Positions 1 through 10,806 are shown, counted from the first letter of the stretch. The stretch: DNA of 15,558 bases from Comamonas_F sp047606565 (GCA_047606565.1 JASGEH010000100.1:1-15558); one strand, 5' to 3'. Translations and numbers: made by a program. The notes: generated from the letters alone by a model not told the origin.

Positions 1-957
1 ATAGCCCATGGGCATCACGAAGCTCGAGATCTTGCGCTTGACGCCGAAGCGGTCCAGCGCGTCGAGGATCTTGGGGTAGGCCGCCTCGGAGCTGGCGGTG
101 GCGAAGGACAGCATGAAGGCCTCCTTGATCCGCGCCAGCAGCTTGAACACCCTCGGCCCCAGGAACACGAAGCCGGCCAGCGTGATCAGGCACCAGAGCA
201 CGAACAGCGCGAGGTAGAAATCGCCCATGAAGACCGCGAACTTGAGCAGGATGCCCAGCCCATTGACGCCGACGGTCGCCGACATGGCCGCGAACACCGC
301 GACCGGCGCCAGCTTCATCACGTAGCCGGTGATCTTAAGCATGGCGTGCGACAGCTCTTCGATCATCGCCACCAGCGTGCGGGCCCGCTCCCCCAGGGCC
401 GCCAGCGCGACCCCGAAGAACAGGGAGAAGACCACGATCTGCAGGATCTCGTTGTCCGCCATGGCCTCGGCGAATGACTTGGGCACCAGATGGCTCACGA
501 AGTCCTTGAGCGTGAATTGCGCGGTCGCCAGATGGGTTTGCGCGCCGATGTCGGGCAGCGGCAGCCCGAGGTTGCGGCCCGGCTGCAGTCCGTTGGCCAG
601 CACCAGGCCCAGCACCAGCGACAGCAGCGAAGCCATGAAGAACCAGCCCAGCGCCTTGACGAAGACCCGGCCGACGGAGGCGCTGTCGCCCATGTGGGCG
701 ATGCCGATGACCAGGGTCGAGAACACCAGCGGCGCGATCAGCATCTTGATCAGGCGCAGGAAGACGTCCGACAGGATCGAGATGTAGCCCGCGATCTGCG
801 CGGCCACCTGCTTGTCCGGAAAGCTCACGAAGATCATGTAGCCGACCAGGATGCCCAGCACCATGGCACCCAGGATGAGCACGGCCGGCGAACGCCGCCT
901 TGAAGCGGGGACCTGCCGCGCGACGGCAGGGATGACGGAGGCGGGCTTTGCTTGCAT
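1..957 (-). CDS. Dicarboxylate/amino acid:cation symporter (DAACS family), 3' end cut by window edge
   Basis: Inner-membrane secondary transporter that couples uptake of a C4-dicarboxylate or acidic amino acid to protons or sodium. The frame is open from the ATG at 957 to the window edge (319 residues, against roughly 420-440 for the family), so the C-terminal quarter is missing. Visible family marks are a hydrophobic first helix (about residues 24-46), the block LIKMLIAPLVFSTLVIGI (about 69-86) with a following HMGD, and the serine-containing re-entrant region MLSFATASSEAAYPKI, ending at FVMPMGY, a known substrate/cation-site region. AAGGAG (complement of 965-970) stands seven bases before the ATG, which fixes the start. 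The gene follows a luciferase-like monooxygenase gene after about 250 bases and probably has its own promoter. DctA-like and GltP/GltT-like substrates cannot be separated here. Confidence 0.93.
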   Translation of the reverse strand, partial: MQAKPASVIPAVARQVPASRRRSPAVLILGAMVLGILVGYMIFVSFPDKQVAAQIAGYISILSDVFLRLIKMLIAPLVFSTLVIGIAHMGDSASVGRVFVKALGWFFMASLLSLVLGLVLANGLQPGRNLGLPLPDIGAQTHLATAQFTLKDFVSHLVPKSFAEAMADNEILQIVVFSLFFGVALAALGERARTLVAMIEELSHAMLKITGYVMKLAPVAVFAAMSATVGVNGLGILLKFAVFMGDFYLALFVLWCLITLAGFVFLGPRVFKLLARIKEAFMLSFATASSEAAYPKILDALDRFGVKRKISSFVMPMGY

Positions 958-1088
958 GGGGCTGCTCCTTTTATGGATGCTGTTGGACGGGCAGTGCGGG
1001 CACCCTCTCGCTCTAGCAACGCCCATGCCGCATCCCCCTCACCCGGCAAGCATGCCGTTGTATATCGCAGTTTTTAGTGGCATATAGC

Positions 1089-1110
1089 CCGTCTCATGAC
1101 CATGAGACGG
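1089..1110. promoter_or_regulatory. Perfect 22-base palindrome, candidate operator upstream of the symporter gene
   Basis: Arms CCGTCTCATG and CATGAGACGG are separated by only two bases (AC on the plus strand), giving ten perfect base pairs. The palindrome lies 131 bases before the symporter start and about 100 bases after the monooxygenase stop. It is not followed by a T-run in either direction and the two-base gap is too small for a normal hairpin loop, so a dimeric regulator's binding site is likelier than a terminator. Just downstream on the minus strand lies an AT-rich stretch (about 1053-1088, containing TATATG and GATATACA) that could hold the promoter. No regulator gene is present to pair with it. 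Confidence 0.45.
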
Positions 1111-1209
1111 CTGGATCGGCGTCAAATTGGTGCATCGCCTGAGCCCCCGCCGCCCGGGTGCCGGCCGGCGCCCTGTTCCAGAGCCCGGCCCCCGCCCCCG
1201 CGCCAGCCA

Positions 1210-2283
1210 TCACGGCGCCGGCGACCAGCCCAGCGCGGGCGCGACCTCGCGCGCCGTGAGTTCGAGGGAACGCAGGATGGCGGCATGCGGCGGATCGACC
1301 GAATGCACCTGGAAGACCAGGTCGCTGACCTGCGCCAAGGTGGCGTCGGCGCGCAGCGAGGCGATCACGTCCTGCGGCGAGCCCACATGCACGTCGTAGG
1401 CGGCGATCAGATCGTCCAGCGGGGCATCCGGGCCGACGCCCACATCCAGTCCCGGCTGTTGCACGACCTGCGCGAAGCGCGCCACAGCCCGGCGCAGGCC
1501 GGCTTCGGCCCAGCGGCGGGCCTCTTCGCGCGTGTCAGCCACGAACAGGGTGCGCGAGGCCAGGATGCGTGGCGCCGTGCCGGCCGGCAAGGCCTGCAGG
1601 TAGGCCTCGATGATCGGGGACTGGATCTCGGCCAGCGTGGCCTGCGGCGCCTCGGCCGTGCGCGGCTGGGTGCGCGAGAGCATCAGTCCGTCGCCGGCCC
1701 GGCCGGCACGCGCGCCGCCGGTCGCCGAGAAGGTAGCCTGCCAGAAGCGGCCCAACAGCGCATCGCCGTCCGGGTAGAGCCGGTCGCCGCCGGGCAAGGG
1801 CTGGCCGGCCAGGGCCTGACGCAGCGTGTCCAGGCCCTGCGTGAACAACGCCGCACGCGCTTCGCTGTCCAGTCCGAAGGCCGTGAACGAGGCCGGCGTG
1901 CCGCCCGTTCCCACGCCCAGCTCCAGCCGCCCACCCGAGAGCAGGTCCAGCACGATGGCGTCCTCGGCCACGCGCAGCGGGTTTTCCAGCGACAGCGTGA
2001 TGATGCCTGTCCCCAGGCGGATACGGCGCGTGCGCGCCGCCACCTGCGCAAGAAAGACGAAGGGCGAAGGCAAGCCGCCTTCGTGTTCGTGGAAGTGATG
2101 CTGCGCAACCCAGGCACTGTCGAAGCCCAGCGCCTCGGCGTGCGCGATCTGCTCGGTGCCCCGGCGGTAGCGCTCGGCCGCGGGCACGTCGTCAAGCAGC
2201 CGACTGAAAAAGCCCAGGCGCTTGCGTGGAAGGGGGATCGAAAGCGGAGACGTGGGCGTCGCCACGGACGTCATGGGTGGCAT
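1210..2283 (-). CDS. Luciferase-like (LLM class) FMN-dependent monooxygenase, near the KPN_01858-type subfamily
   Basis: Predicted TIM-barrel flavin-dependent monooxygenase of about 357 residues, cytoplasmic, using reduced FMN and oxygen. The first strand KRLGFFSRLLDD is followed by an AERYRRGTEQIAHAEALGF helix, then AWVAQHHFHEHEGGLPSP (the His-rich flavin-pocket region typical of LLM proteins), RIRLGTGIITLSLENPLRVAED and LLSGGRLELGVGTGG, all standard luciferase-family blocks. From memory it looks closest to the KPN_01858 subfamily, which tends to sit beside peptide-type ABC transporters, as here. I chose the ATG at 2283 because the family core begins soon after. A Shine-Dalgarno AAGGAG (2298-2303) lies 14 bases before it; a TTG at 2289 would be better spaced, and an upstream GTG at 2352 would add 23 residues (KTVFEKFAEFAKG) with no clear ribosome site. 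Its substrate is unknown. Confidence 0.88.
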   Translation of the reverse strand: MPPMTSVATPTSPLSIPLPRKRLGFFSRLLDDVPAAERYRRGTEQIAHAEALGFDSAWVAQHHFHEHEGGLPSPFVFLAQVAARTRRIRLGTGIITLSLENPLRVAEDAIVLDLLSGGRLELGVGTGGTPASFTAFGLDSEARAALFTQGLDTLRQALAGQPLPGGDRLYPDGDALLGRFWQATFSATGGARAGRAGDGLMLSRTQPRTAEAPQATLAEIQSPIIEAYLQALPAGTAPRILASRTLFVADTREEARRWAEAGLRRAVARFAQVVQQPGLDVGVGPDAPLDDLIAAYDVHVGSPQDVIASLRADATLAQVSDLVFQVHSVDPPHAAILRSLELTAREVAPALGWSPAP

Positions 2284-2304
2284 GGACAAGTTCAGGGCTC
2301 CTTT

Positions 2305-2330
2305 TGCGAATTCTGCGAATTTTTCGAAAA
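2305..2330. promoter_or_regulatory. Phased CGAA repeats and a 10-base palindrome before the monooxygenase gene
   Basis: TGCGAATT occurs at 2305-2312 and again at 2314-2321, and TTTTCGAAAA (2321-2330) is a perfect palindrome; the CGAA core therefore recurs three times at exactly nine-base steps. It sits just upstream of the ribosome-binding site of the gene starting at 2283. It could be a regulator site, or simply codons for KFAEFAK if translation begins farther upstream at 2352. Confidence 0.25.
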
Positions 2331-2510
2331 CTGTTTTGCGGCGACTGAACACGTTCTCACGAACGCCGCGAGTGAACTTCTATGACATCGCATCTTGTGT
2401 CGAGAAGCTGCTCTATTTCGGCAACGATTGCTGTTGTACTCAAACTCGGTAGCCATCGGATGAAGAGGGTTCCACGAAGGCGGCTGATGCAGTGGCAGGT
2501 TCCCGCATGG

Positions 2511-3209
2511 CTAACTCATTCTCTTCCCAAAACAATCTGCCGCGAAGATCGATTCCGGGTCCGCCAACAGGGCATCGAAATCGGCATAAACGGGTGCATT
2601 CAATGCTGAGAGCTGCGCTGCTTTTGTTCCCTGGCCCATCCCCACGAACTCATAGCCGAGATTTTGGGCGGTTTTCAGATCCCAAACCCCGTCACCGATC
2701 GAAATGACGCGACGCGGACTTTTAATCTTCGCTTGGGCACATCCTTGCAAAACGGCCTCGCGAACCAGTTCTTCGCGAGTAGAAAACTCGGAAGCGGTCA
2801 CCAGGATGAGATCGTTCACGTCGAGCCCCAGAATGGATAATTTATGCTCAGCGCCATACCGAAGACTGCCTGTTGCAAAGACAATATTCCAAGCACCTTG
2901 CATTCTGGCAATAAATGTCCTCGCGCCAGCAATCTCCTTGATGGAGAAACTCTCTTTAACCCCATCGTATGCAATCTTATAATTCTTCTCTAGTTTCAGA
3001 AGATCCGGCTGCCCTGGAAATCTTGCTTTTTCCCATGCCTCTCTCAAGATGCCACTGTCGGAGTGGTGTTTGTATTTTCCCCATTCCGTAGAAAGTTCTG
3101 GAAAATCGAAAGACTGGATCGCCTTCTCAAAAGCGATTTGATGAGGGCGGACACTGTCAGTGACAGTACCGTCTATGTCGAGGACGATGATCGAGTCTAC
3201 GGATGACAC
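2511..3209 (-). CDS. HAD-superfamily hydrolase (phosphatase-like), AT-rich
   Basis: A 232-residue cytoplasmic protein with the complete haloacid-dehalogenase active site. Motif I is LDIDGTVTDS, with D11 as the expected nucleophile and D13 as acid/base. Motif II is FATGS (T113-S115). Motif IV is SIGDGVWDLKTA (D173 and D177 as magnesium ligands). Residues 18-100 form a helical cap of the phosphoglycolate-phosphatase/beta-phosphoglucomutase type. A small phosphorylated metabolite is the likely substrate class; which one cannot be said. The start is a GTG, with AAAGGA about nine bases upstream. The gene is 173 bases downstream of the DppC-like permease and 227 bases upstream of the next monooxygenase start. 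Its base composition is far lower in GC than both neighbours, so it was probably gained by transfer and may be functionally unrelated to them. Confidence 0.88.
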   Translation of the reverse strand: MSSVDSIIVLDIDGTVTDSVRPHQIAFEKAIQSFDFPELSTEWGKYKHHSDSGILREAWEKARFPGQPDLLKLEKNYKIAYDGVKESFSIKEIAGARTFIARMQGAWNIVFATGSLRYGAEHKLSILGLDVNDLILVTASEFSTREELVREAVLQGCAQAKIKSPRRVISIGDGVWDLKTAQNLGYEFVGMGQGTKAAQLSALNAPVYADFDALLADPESIFAADCFGKRMS

Positions 3210-3361
3210 AGCGTAAATTCCTTTATTTCACACCACCACCCAGCGGGCTGGCCGAGAAACTGCGAGCAAATGAAATCAAGCAGGCAGCGATCAATGCAGT
3301 CGCAAATATGGCCAACGCCTTTCCAGTGAATCGAGGGAAATACTGGAAGGTATTGAGGTGA
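3203..3361 (+). CDS. Possible small protein of 52 residues, unrecognised
   Basis: An ATG frame on the plus strand that begins MTQRKFLYFTPPPSG and ends KYWKVLR before a TGA. Between these lies an even, lysine- and alanine-rich helical stretch (LAEKLRANEIKQAAINAVAN), which looks protein-like and not like a shadow frame. It overlaps the first seven bases of the divergently read HAD gene and lies wholly in the AT-richer patch. There is no convincing Shine-Dalgarno before the ATG. It may be a small gene, the tail of a gene whose front was lost when the patch was inserted, or chance. I do not recognise a family. Confidence 0.28.
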   Translation: MTQRKFLYFTPPPSGLAEKLRANEIKQAAINAVANMANAFPVNRGKYWKVLR

Positions 3362-3382
3362 AGCGCGCGGCGGGTCGGGGAG

Positions 3383-4306
3383 TCATCGTCGCCGCCTCAG
3401 CCGCGGATTGAACGCATCGCCCAGCCCCTCGCCCAGCAGGTTGAAGGCCAGCACCGTCAGCACGATGGCCGCGCCGGGCAGCGCGCAGATGTACCAGGCG
3501 TCGACGACCTGCTCGCGGCCGGCGCCGATGAGGGCGCCCCAGCTCATGACGTTGGGGTCGGACAGGCCCAGGAAGGCCAGCGCGGCCTCGGTCTGGATGG
3601 CGGTGGCGATGGTCAGCGTGGCGACCACGATCACCGGCCCCAGGGCGTTGGGCAGGATGTGGCGCCAGATGACGTGGCCGCTGCCCAGGCCCATGGCGCG
3701 CGCGGCCAGCACGAATTCGCGGTTGCGCAGGCGCATGAACTCGGTGCGCGCCAGCCTCGCGGTGGCCGGCCACGAGACCACGCCGATGGCGATCACCTCG
3801 GTGGCGATAGTGGGCTTGAAGATCGCCACCAGCACCACCGCCAGCACGAACTTGGGCACGGTCTGGAAGATTTCCGTCAGCCGCATGAGCGCGTTGTCGA
3901 TCCCGCCGCCCCAGTAGCCGCCGACGGCGCCGATGAGCACGCCCAGCACCGCCGCCAGCACGGTGCTGACCAGCCCCACCAGCAGCGACACGCGCGCGCC
4001 GGAGACCAGGCCGGTGACGATGTCGCGGCCCATCAGGTCGGTGCCCAGCGGCGTGGCCGGGTCCTCGCCGGGCCAGACCAGCGGCGCGCCCACCATCTCC
4101 CACGGGTCGCCCGGGTAGAGCAGCGGCCCCAGCAGCGCCACGACCGCGATGGCCGCCAGCAGCAGCCCGCCGAGGGCGACCTGGGGATGGCGCCAGAGCC
4201 AGCCCGGCACCGCGCGCAGCCGGTTCGCGCCGCGCGCGCGGCCGGTGGTCACTACCACCACGCCGGGCCGGGCGGCCACGCCGCTGCGGCCCTTGCCAGC
4301 GCTCAT
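3383..4306 (-). CDS. ABC transporter permease, DppC/OppC-like (peptide/nickel type)
   Basis: Second inner-membrane subunit of a dipeptide/oligopeptide/nickel-type importer (307 residues). It has a basic cytoplasmic N-terminus, a first membrane helix at about 42-63, the family block PLGTDLMGRDIVTGLVSGARVSL (split here as 86-95 and 96-108), further helices, and the EAA coupling loop at 197-220 (EFVLAARAMGLGSGHVIWRH, then ILPN) that contacts the ATPase. The C-terminal block SWGALIGAGREQ is typical. The start ATG overlaps the stop of the DppB-like gene by four bases (ATGA), a strong sign of translational coupling. A longer upstream frame continues past this point but is only the shadow of the upstream gene. 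No ATPase gene follows: the next gene is a HAD phosphatase in an AT-rich patch. Confidence 0.94.
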   Translation of the reverse strand: MSAGKGRSGVAARPGVVVVTTGRARGANRLRAVPGWLWRHPQVALGGLLLAAIAVVALLGPLLYPGDPWEMVGAPLVWPGEDPATPLGTDLMGRDIVTGLVSGARVSLLVGLVSTVLAAVLGVLIGAVGGYWGGGIDNALMRLTEIFQTVPKFVLAVVLVAIFKPTIATEVIAIGVVSWPATARLARTEFMRLRNREFVLAARAMGLGSGHVIWRHILPNALGPVIVVATLTIATAIQTEAALAFLGLSDPNVMSWGALIGAGREQVVDAWYICALPGAAIVLTVLAFNLLGEGLGDAFNPRLRRRR

Positions 4307-5295
4307 GGCCGGCCCCCGGCCAGGTCGACGCGCGGGTCCAGCCAGGCCACCACCACGTCGGCGGCGATGTTGAGCAGCGTGACCAGAATGGAACTCAGCA
4401 GCAGGATGCCCAGCAACAGGTTGAAATCGCGCGCGGTCACCGCCTCGAAGGCCAGGCGGCCGATGCCGGGCCAGGCGAACACGCTTTCCACCAGCACCGC
4501 CCCGCCCAGCAGCGCCGAGACCTGGTAGCCCAACATGGTGACCAGCGGCAGCAGCGCGTTGCGCAGCGCATGGCGCAGCAGCACGCCGGGGCGCGAGACG
4601 CCCTTGGCGCGCGCGGTGCGGATGAAGTCCGCGCCCAGCACCTCCAGCATGGCGCCGCGCACCAGCTTGGCGTAGGCGGCCAGGTAGAAGGTCGCCAGCG
4701 TCAGCGCCGGCAGCACCAGGTGGCGCGCGGTGTCGGCCAGCCGCGCGCCCCAGCCGCCCTCGAAGCCGATGTCCCCCATGCCGCCCGAGGGCAGCCAGCC
4801 CAGCTTGCCGGCGAACAGCACCATGGCCATCAGGCCCAGCCAGAAGGTCGGCATGGCATAGGCGAACAGCACCAGCGCCGAGACCGTCTGGTCGAACCAC
4901 TTGCCCGGCGCCAGCGCGGTCAGCACGCCCAGCGCGATGCCCAGGGCCAGCGCCACCGCCAGCGCCGCGCCCATCAGCAGCAGCGTGGCCGGCAGCCGGT
5001 CCAGCACGAGGTCGAGCACCGGCATGTTCTGCCGGTAGGAGAAACCCAGGTCGAAGCTGGCCAGCCGCAGCAGGTAGTGCCACAGCTGCGCCGCCACCGG
5101 CTGGTCCAGCCCGAACTGGGCGCGCAGCGCGGCCATGGATTCGGGCGTGGCCGCGCCGGCCTCGCCGGCCAGCACGTCCACCACGTCGCCCGGGGCCAGT
5201 TGCAGCACCACGAAGTTGAGCAGCGCGATGCCCAGCACCACGGGCACGGCCTGCGGCAGGCGCCGCGCGACGAAGGAGGCGATGCCGCGGGCCAT
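4303..5295 (-). CDS. ABC transporter permease, DppB/OppB-like (peptide/nickel type)
   Basis: First inner-membrane subunit of the same importer (330 residues). Hallmarks are the N-terminal helix VVLGIALLNFVVLQLAPGD with the conserved LAPGD, the segment FGLDQPVAAQLWHYL (61-75), SYRQNMPVLDLVLDRLPATL at 86-105, and the EAA loop at 223-248 (DFIRTARAKGVSRPGVLLRH) that docks to the nucleotide-binding domain. The C-terminal portion WPGIGRLAFEAVTARD is typical of DppB. The ATG lies four bases after the stop of the binding-protein gene upstream, and the 3' end overlaps the DppC-like gene by four bases, so the three genes form one operon. Confidence 0.95.
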   Translation of the reverse strand: MARGIASFVARRLPQAVPVVLGIALLNFVVLQLAPGDVVDVLAGEAGAATPESMAALRAQFGLDQPVAAQLWHYLLRLASFDLGFSYRQNMPVLDLVLDRLPATLLLMGAALAVALALGIALGVLTALAPGKWFDQTVSALVLFAYAMPTFWLGLMAMVLFAGKLGWLPSGGMGDIGFEGGWGARLADTARHLVLPALTLATFYLAAYAKLVRGAMLEVLGADFIRTARAKGVSRPGVLLRHALRNALLPLVTMLGYQVSALLGGAVLVESVFAWPGIGRLAFEAVTARDFNLLLGILLLSSILVTLLNIAADVVVAWLDPRVDLAGGRP

Positions 5296-5299
5296 CGCG

Positions 5300-6958
<1,659 letters not shown>

Positions 6959-7034
6959 GGTGGCGGACCGGGAGAAGGCCAAAGCCCGCCAATCTAGGAA
7001 AACCAGCAACCCACCTCAAGGAATGTTTTTCGCC

Positions 7035-7050
7035 AACTTTATGCGGAAAT
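7035..7050 (-). promoter_or_regulatory. Shared upstream motif, copy 1 (ahead of binding protein-permease operon)
   Basis: On the minus strand the sequence reads ATTTCC followed by GCATAAAGTT, 77 bases before the ATG at 6958. The same ten bases, again preceded by ATTTC, stand ahead of the SsuD-like gene at 12914-12930. CATAAA matches four of six positions of a sigma-70 -10 box, but I see no matching -35 box, as expected if an activator is needed. A LysR-type sulfur regulator (CysB- or SsuR-like) is a reasonable guess only. Confidence 0.42.
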
Positions 7051-7089
7051 CTTATAAATGAGGCAGCCGTTCATCATGGCCCTTGCGCA

Positions 7090-7650
7090 TCATTCAGGCT
7101 GGACCAACACCCCACTCTGCAATCGCCTCTTGAACACCCGAGTCGCCACATTGAGCACAATCAAGGGCACTGCCGCAGAAAAGAGGATCTGCCCCCTGAA
7201 CCCGAAAGACGCGGCCACGGCCAGAGCGGCCAAGACCACCAAGCCCATGGAATAAACCCGGACCTCGCGCGGCGCGGCGGCTCCCGTGGCACCGACAAAG
7301 CCCGACCGGGACGCCACCGTGGTCCAAAGGCCGACCCCCAGCAGGCACAAGAAAAGGCCGCTCTCCTTCAAGTCATGCAGCCATTTCAGCAAGGCGTCCT
7401 GATTCGAAACGACCGCGACGGCCCCGGCCACCAAATAGCAATTGACGCCCAGAACCAAGCGATTCAAGGGCTGGCCGCGCGAGAAAAACACGGCCAACGC
7501 GAATTGCAGCAGGGCGGCTGCGCCACCCCAGACAAAGGCCTGCAACCAGTCGGCCGACTGCGGCTGGCCATGCAGGAAGGCCACCCGCAGGAAAACCGTC
7601 AGGGGGAAGAATTGCAGCAACGCCCGGCCAACGCTTAAAACCCTCTTCAT
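7090..7650 (-). CDS. Hypothetical integral membrane protein, six predicted helices
   Basis: A 186-residue protein I do not recognise. Hydrophobic segments at about 11-26, 36-56, 63-82, 97-113, 132-150 and 154-172 predict six membrane spans, with a basic end (RVFKRRLQSG) in the cytoplasm. No catalytic or ligand motif is evident. The start ATG at 7650 follows the NtaA-like gene by 85 bases with only a weak ribosome site, but a 29-codon frame bridges that gap and overlaps this ATG (ATGA). The gene's GC (55-60% in two lines counted) is below that of the genes on either side, and it separates two sets of genes that look functionally linked, so it may be a later insertion. A role in export or in sensing the locus's substrate cannot be claimed. 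Confidence 0.72.
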   Translation of the reverse strand: MKRVLSVGRALLQFFPLTVFLRVAFLHGQPQSADWLQAFVWGGAAALLQFALAVFFSRGQPLNRLVLGVNCYLVAGAVAVVSNQDALLKWLHDLKESGLFLCLLGVGLWTTVASRSGFVGATGAAAPREVRVYSMGLVVLAALAVAASFGFRGQILFSAAVPLIVLNVATRVFKRRLQSGVLVQPE

Positions 7651-7736
7651 GGAAGCCCTGCGTGTTTCTGATCCATGGCAAGAGACTGCGGCATGGCAGA
7701 TTTCCGAGTCCAGTGTGTCATGAACTTTCTCGACAT
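7647..7736 (-). CDS. Possible 29-codon bridging ORF coupled at both ends
   Basis: Its ATG overlaps the stop of the NtaA-like gene (TGATG) and its own TGA overlaps the start of the membrane-protein gene (ATGA). The peptide begins MSRKFMTHW and ends KHAGLP. The double overlap would allow ribosomes to pass from one gene to the next without a strong Shine-Dalgarno at 7650, so it may act as a coupling leader and not as a functional protein. It is also the tail of a longer shadow frame, so chance is quite possible. Confidence 0.22.
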   Translation of the reverse strand: MSRKFMTHWTRKSAMPQSLAMDQKHAGLP

Positions 7737-9093
7737 CAGCCCCGCCAGAACCCATCCGCCGGCCGCGCCAGCCCCAGTGTGTCGCGCAGCGTGCGGCCCG
7801 GGTAGGCGGTCCTGAAGATGCCACGCGACTGCAGTTCGGGCACGACTTCGGACAAAAAGGCCTGCGCGCCCGACGGCATGATCGCCGGCAGCACCACGAA
7901 ACCGTCGCAAGCCCGGCCCTGGTGCCAGGTGGCGATCTGGTCGGCCACCTCGGCGGCGGTGCCGAACGGCGAGAAGAAGGACAGCGACTGCGCATAGCCG
8001 ACGCCGAATTCGGCCAGCGTCAGCCCCTGCTCGCGCGCCTGCCGCAGCGCCGCCTCGAAGCGCCCCTTGCTGCCGGTGACGCGGCTGGCGATGTCGGGCA
8101 CCGGCTCGTGCAGCGCGTACTGCGACAGGTCGTGGTTCATGCTGGCCGAGATGAAGCTCAGGGCCGCGCGCGGCAGCACCTTTTCGCGCAGCTCGCGCGC
8201 CAGGTCCCGCGCCTCGCGCGGGGTCGCGCCGATCACCGGGACCAGGCCGGGCAGGATCTTGAGGCTGTCCGGATCCCGGCCCAGCGCCGCCAGGCGCTGC
8301 TTGAAATCGGCGTAGAAGGCCTGGGCGCGCGCCAAGTCCGGCTGCACCGCGAAGATCACCTCGGCGGCCTGCGCGGCGGTGCGCTGGAAATTGCCCGAGA
8401 CGCCGGCCTGGATCTGCACCGGGTGGCCTTGCGGCGGACGCGGGACATTGAGCGGCCCGCGCACGCGAAACCATTCGCCGGCGTGGTCCACGTAGCGCAA
8501 GCGCCCAGGGTCGGCGTACTGCCCGCTGGCGCGGTCGGCCAGCCGCCAGCCGTCGCCCCAGCTGTCCCAGAGCTTGCGCAGCAGTTGCGCGAATTCCTCG
8601 GCCTTGCGGTAGCGCGCGTCATGGTCGAGATGGCGCTCGCGCCCGAAGTTGCGCGCCTCGCTGTCGCTGACCGAGGTCACCAGGTTCCAGCCCACGCGCC
8701 CGCCGCTCAGATGGTCGATGGTGGCCAGCGCGCGCGCCGTGGCGTAGGGATCGGCATAGGTGGCCGACACGGTGCCGGCCAGGCCGATGCGCTCGGTCGC
8801 CCCGGCCAGCGCGGCCATGATGGACAGCGGCTCGGCGTGCTGCGGCATGGCGCGCGACTGCACCGTGGCCTCGAAGCTGGCGCCGTAGACGTCGTCGATG
8901 GCCAGCTTGTCGGCCAGGAACACGAAGTCGATGCACGCCGCCTCGGCCTGCCGCGCCAGGTCGCGGTAGAAGCGCCAGTCCAGCGCCGGCACGTCGCCCG
9001 CCAGCGGATGCCGCCAGGCGCCCAGTTGGGCGCCGGTCTCGGTGACGTAGAGCGCCAGATGCAGCGCGGCCGGGGTGCCGCCCGGCACGCTAC

Positions 9094-9097
<4 letters not shown>
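7736..9097 (-). CDS. Flavin-dependent monooxygenase, NtaA/SnaA/DszA (SoxA) family
   Basis: FMNH2-dependent two-component monooxygenase of 453 residues, the usual length for nitrilotriacetate monooxygenase component A and DszA-type desulfurisation enzymes. The signature RVGWNLVTSVSDSEARNFG spans 134-152, preceded by ATIDHLSGG and followed by HDARYRKAEEFAQLL. The C-terminal block GIFRTAYPGRTLRDTLGL is also characteristic. The start GTG overlaps the stop of the upstream binding-protein gene (GTGA), so the longer frame beginning at 9226 is rejected because it would run back into that gene. Co-translation with a substrate-binding protein suggests that the imported ligand is its substrate or a precursor. 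It needs a separate flavin reductase, which is not in the window. Family members act on sulfonates, sulfones, chelators and similar compounds, so the substrate stays open. Confidence 0.93.
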
Positions 9098-10713
<1,616 letters not shown>

Positions 10714-10806
10714 GGACAGCTTCCTTCGGGAACCGGGAATGGCGCAATGAAAAGAGGACCGGCCACGGCCAACGTGGTCCGGCAAAGGCGCAGCGGCAGC
10801 GACGCG

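Larger units (their letters stand above)
2340..3365. other. AT-richer patch of about 1 kb, probable acquired segment
   Basis: Hand counts give about 50% GC for 2821-2880 and 35% for 2941-3000, while a line in the adjoining permease gene (3541-3600) is about 68%. The patch begins near the upstream region of the monooxygenase gene and stops sharply around 3365, just after the DppC-like gene's stop codon. It holds the HAD phosphatase gene and a possible small plus-strand gene. I saw no transposase, terminal inverted repeats or target-site duplication, so the mechanism of acquisition is not visible. Confidence 0.6.

Noticed and set aside
1156..1173. GC-rich near-palindrome GGGTGCCGG/CCGGCGCCC after the monooxygenase stop, considered as a terminator
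   Set aside because: It has no loop and no T-run in the direction of transcription, and such palindromes are common by chance in DNA of this GC content.
1096..2385. 429-codon plus-strand frame rich in Arg, Gln and Gly
   Set aside because: It lies opposite the luciferase-like monooxygenase, whose minus-strand product has clear family motifs; the composition is that of an antisense shadow in GC-rich DNA.
2340..3365. Insertion sequence or integrative element
   Set aside because: There is no transposase or integrase, and I found no terminal inverted repeats, direct target repeats or tRNA gene at the edges; only the composition shift supports acquisition.
3291..3386. 31-residue minus-strand ORF beginning at an ATGA overlap with the DppC-like stop
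   Set aside because: It is the tail of a long shadow frame, crosses the GC boundary and lies antisense to the better-looking 52-codon frame; no motif or ribosome site supports it.
3383..5083. 566-codon minus-strand frame reaching upstream of the DppC-like gene
   Set aside because: Its first half is an out-of-frame reading of the DppB-like gene; the real start is the ATG at 4306 overlapping the upstream stop.
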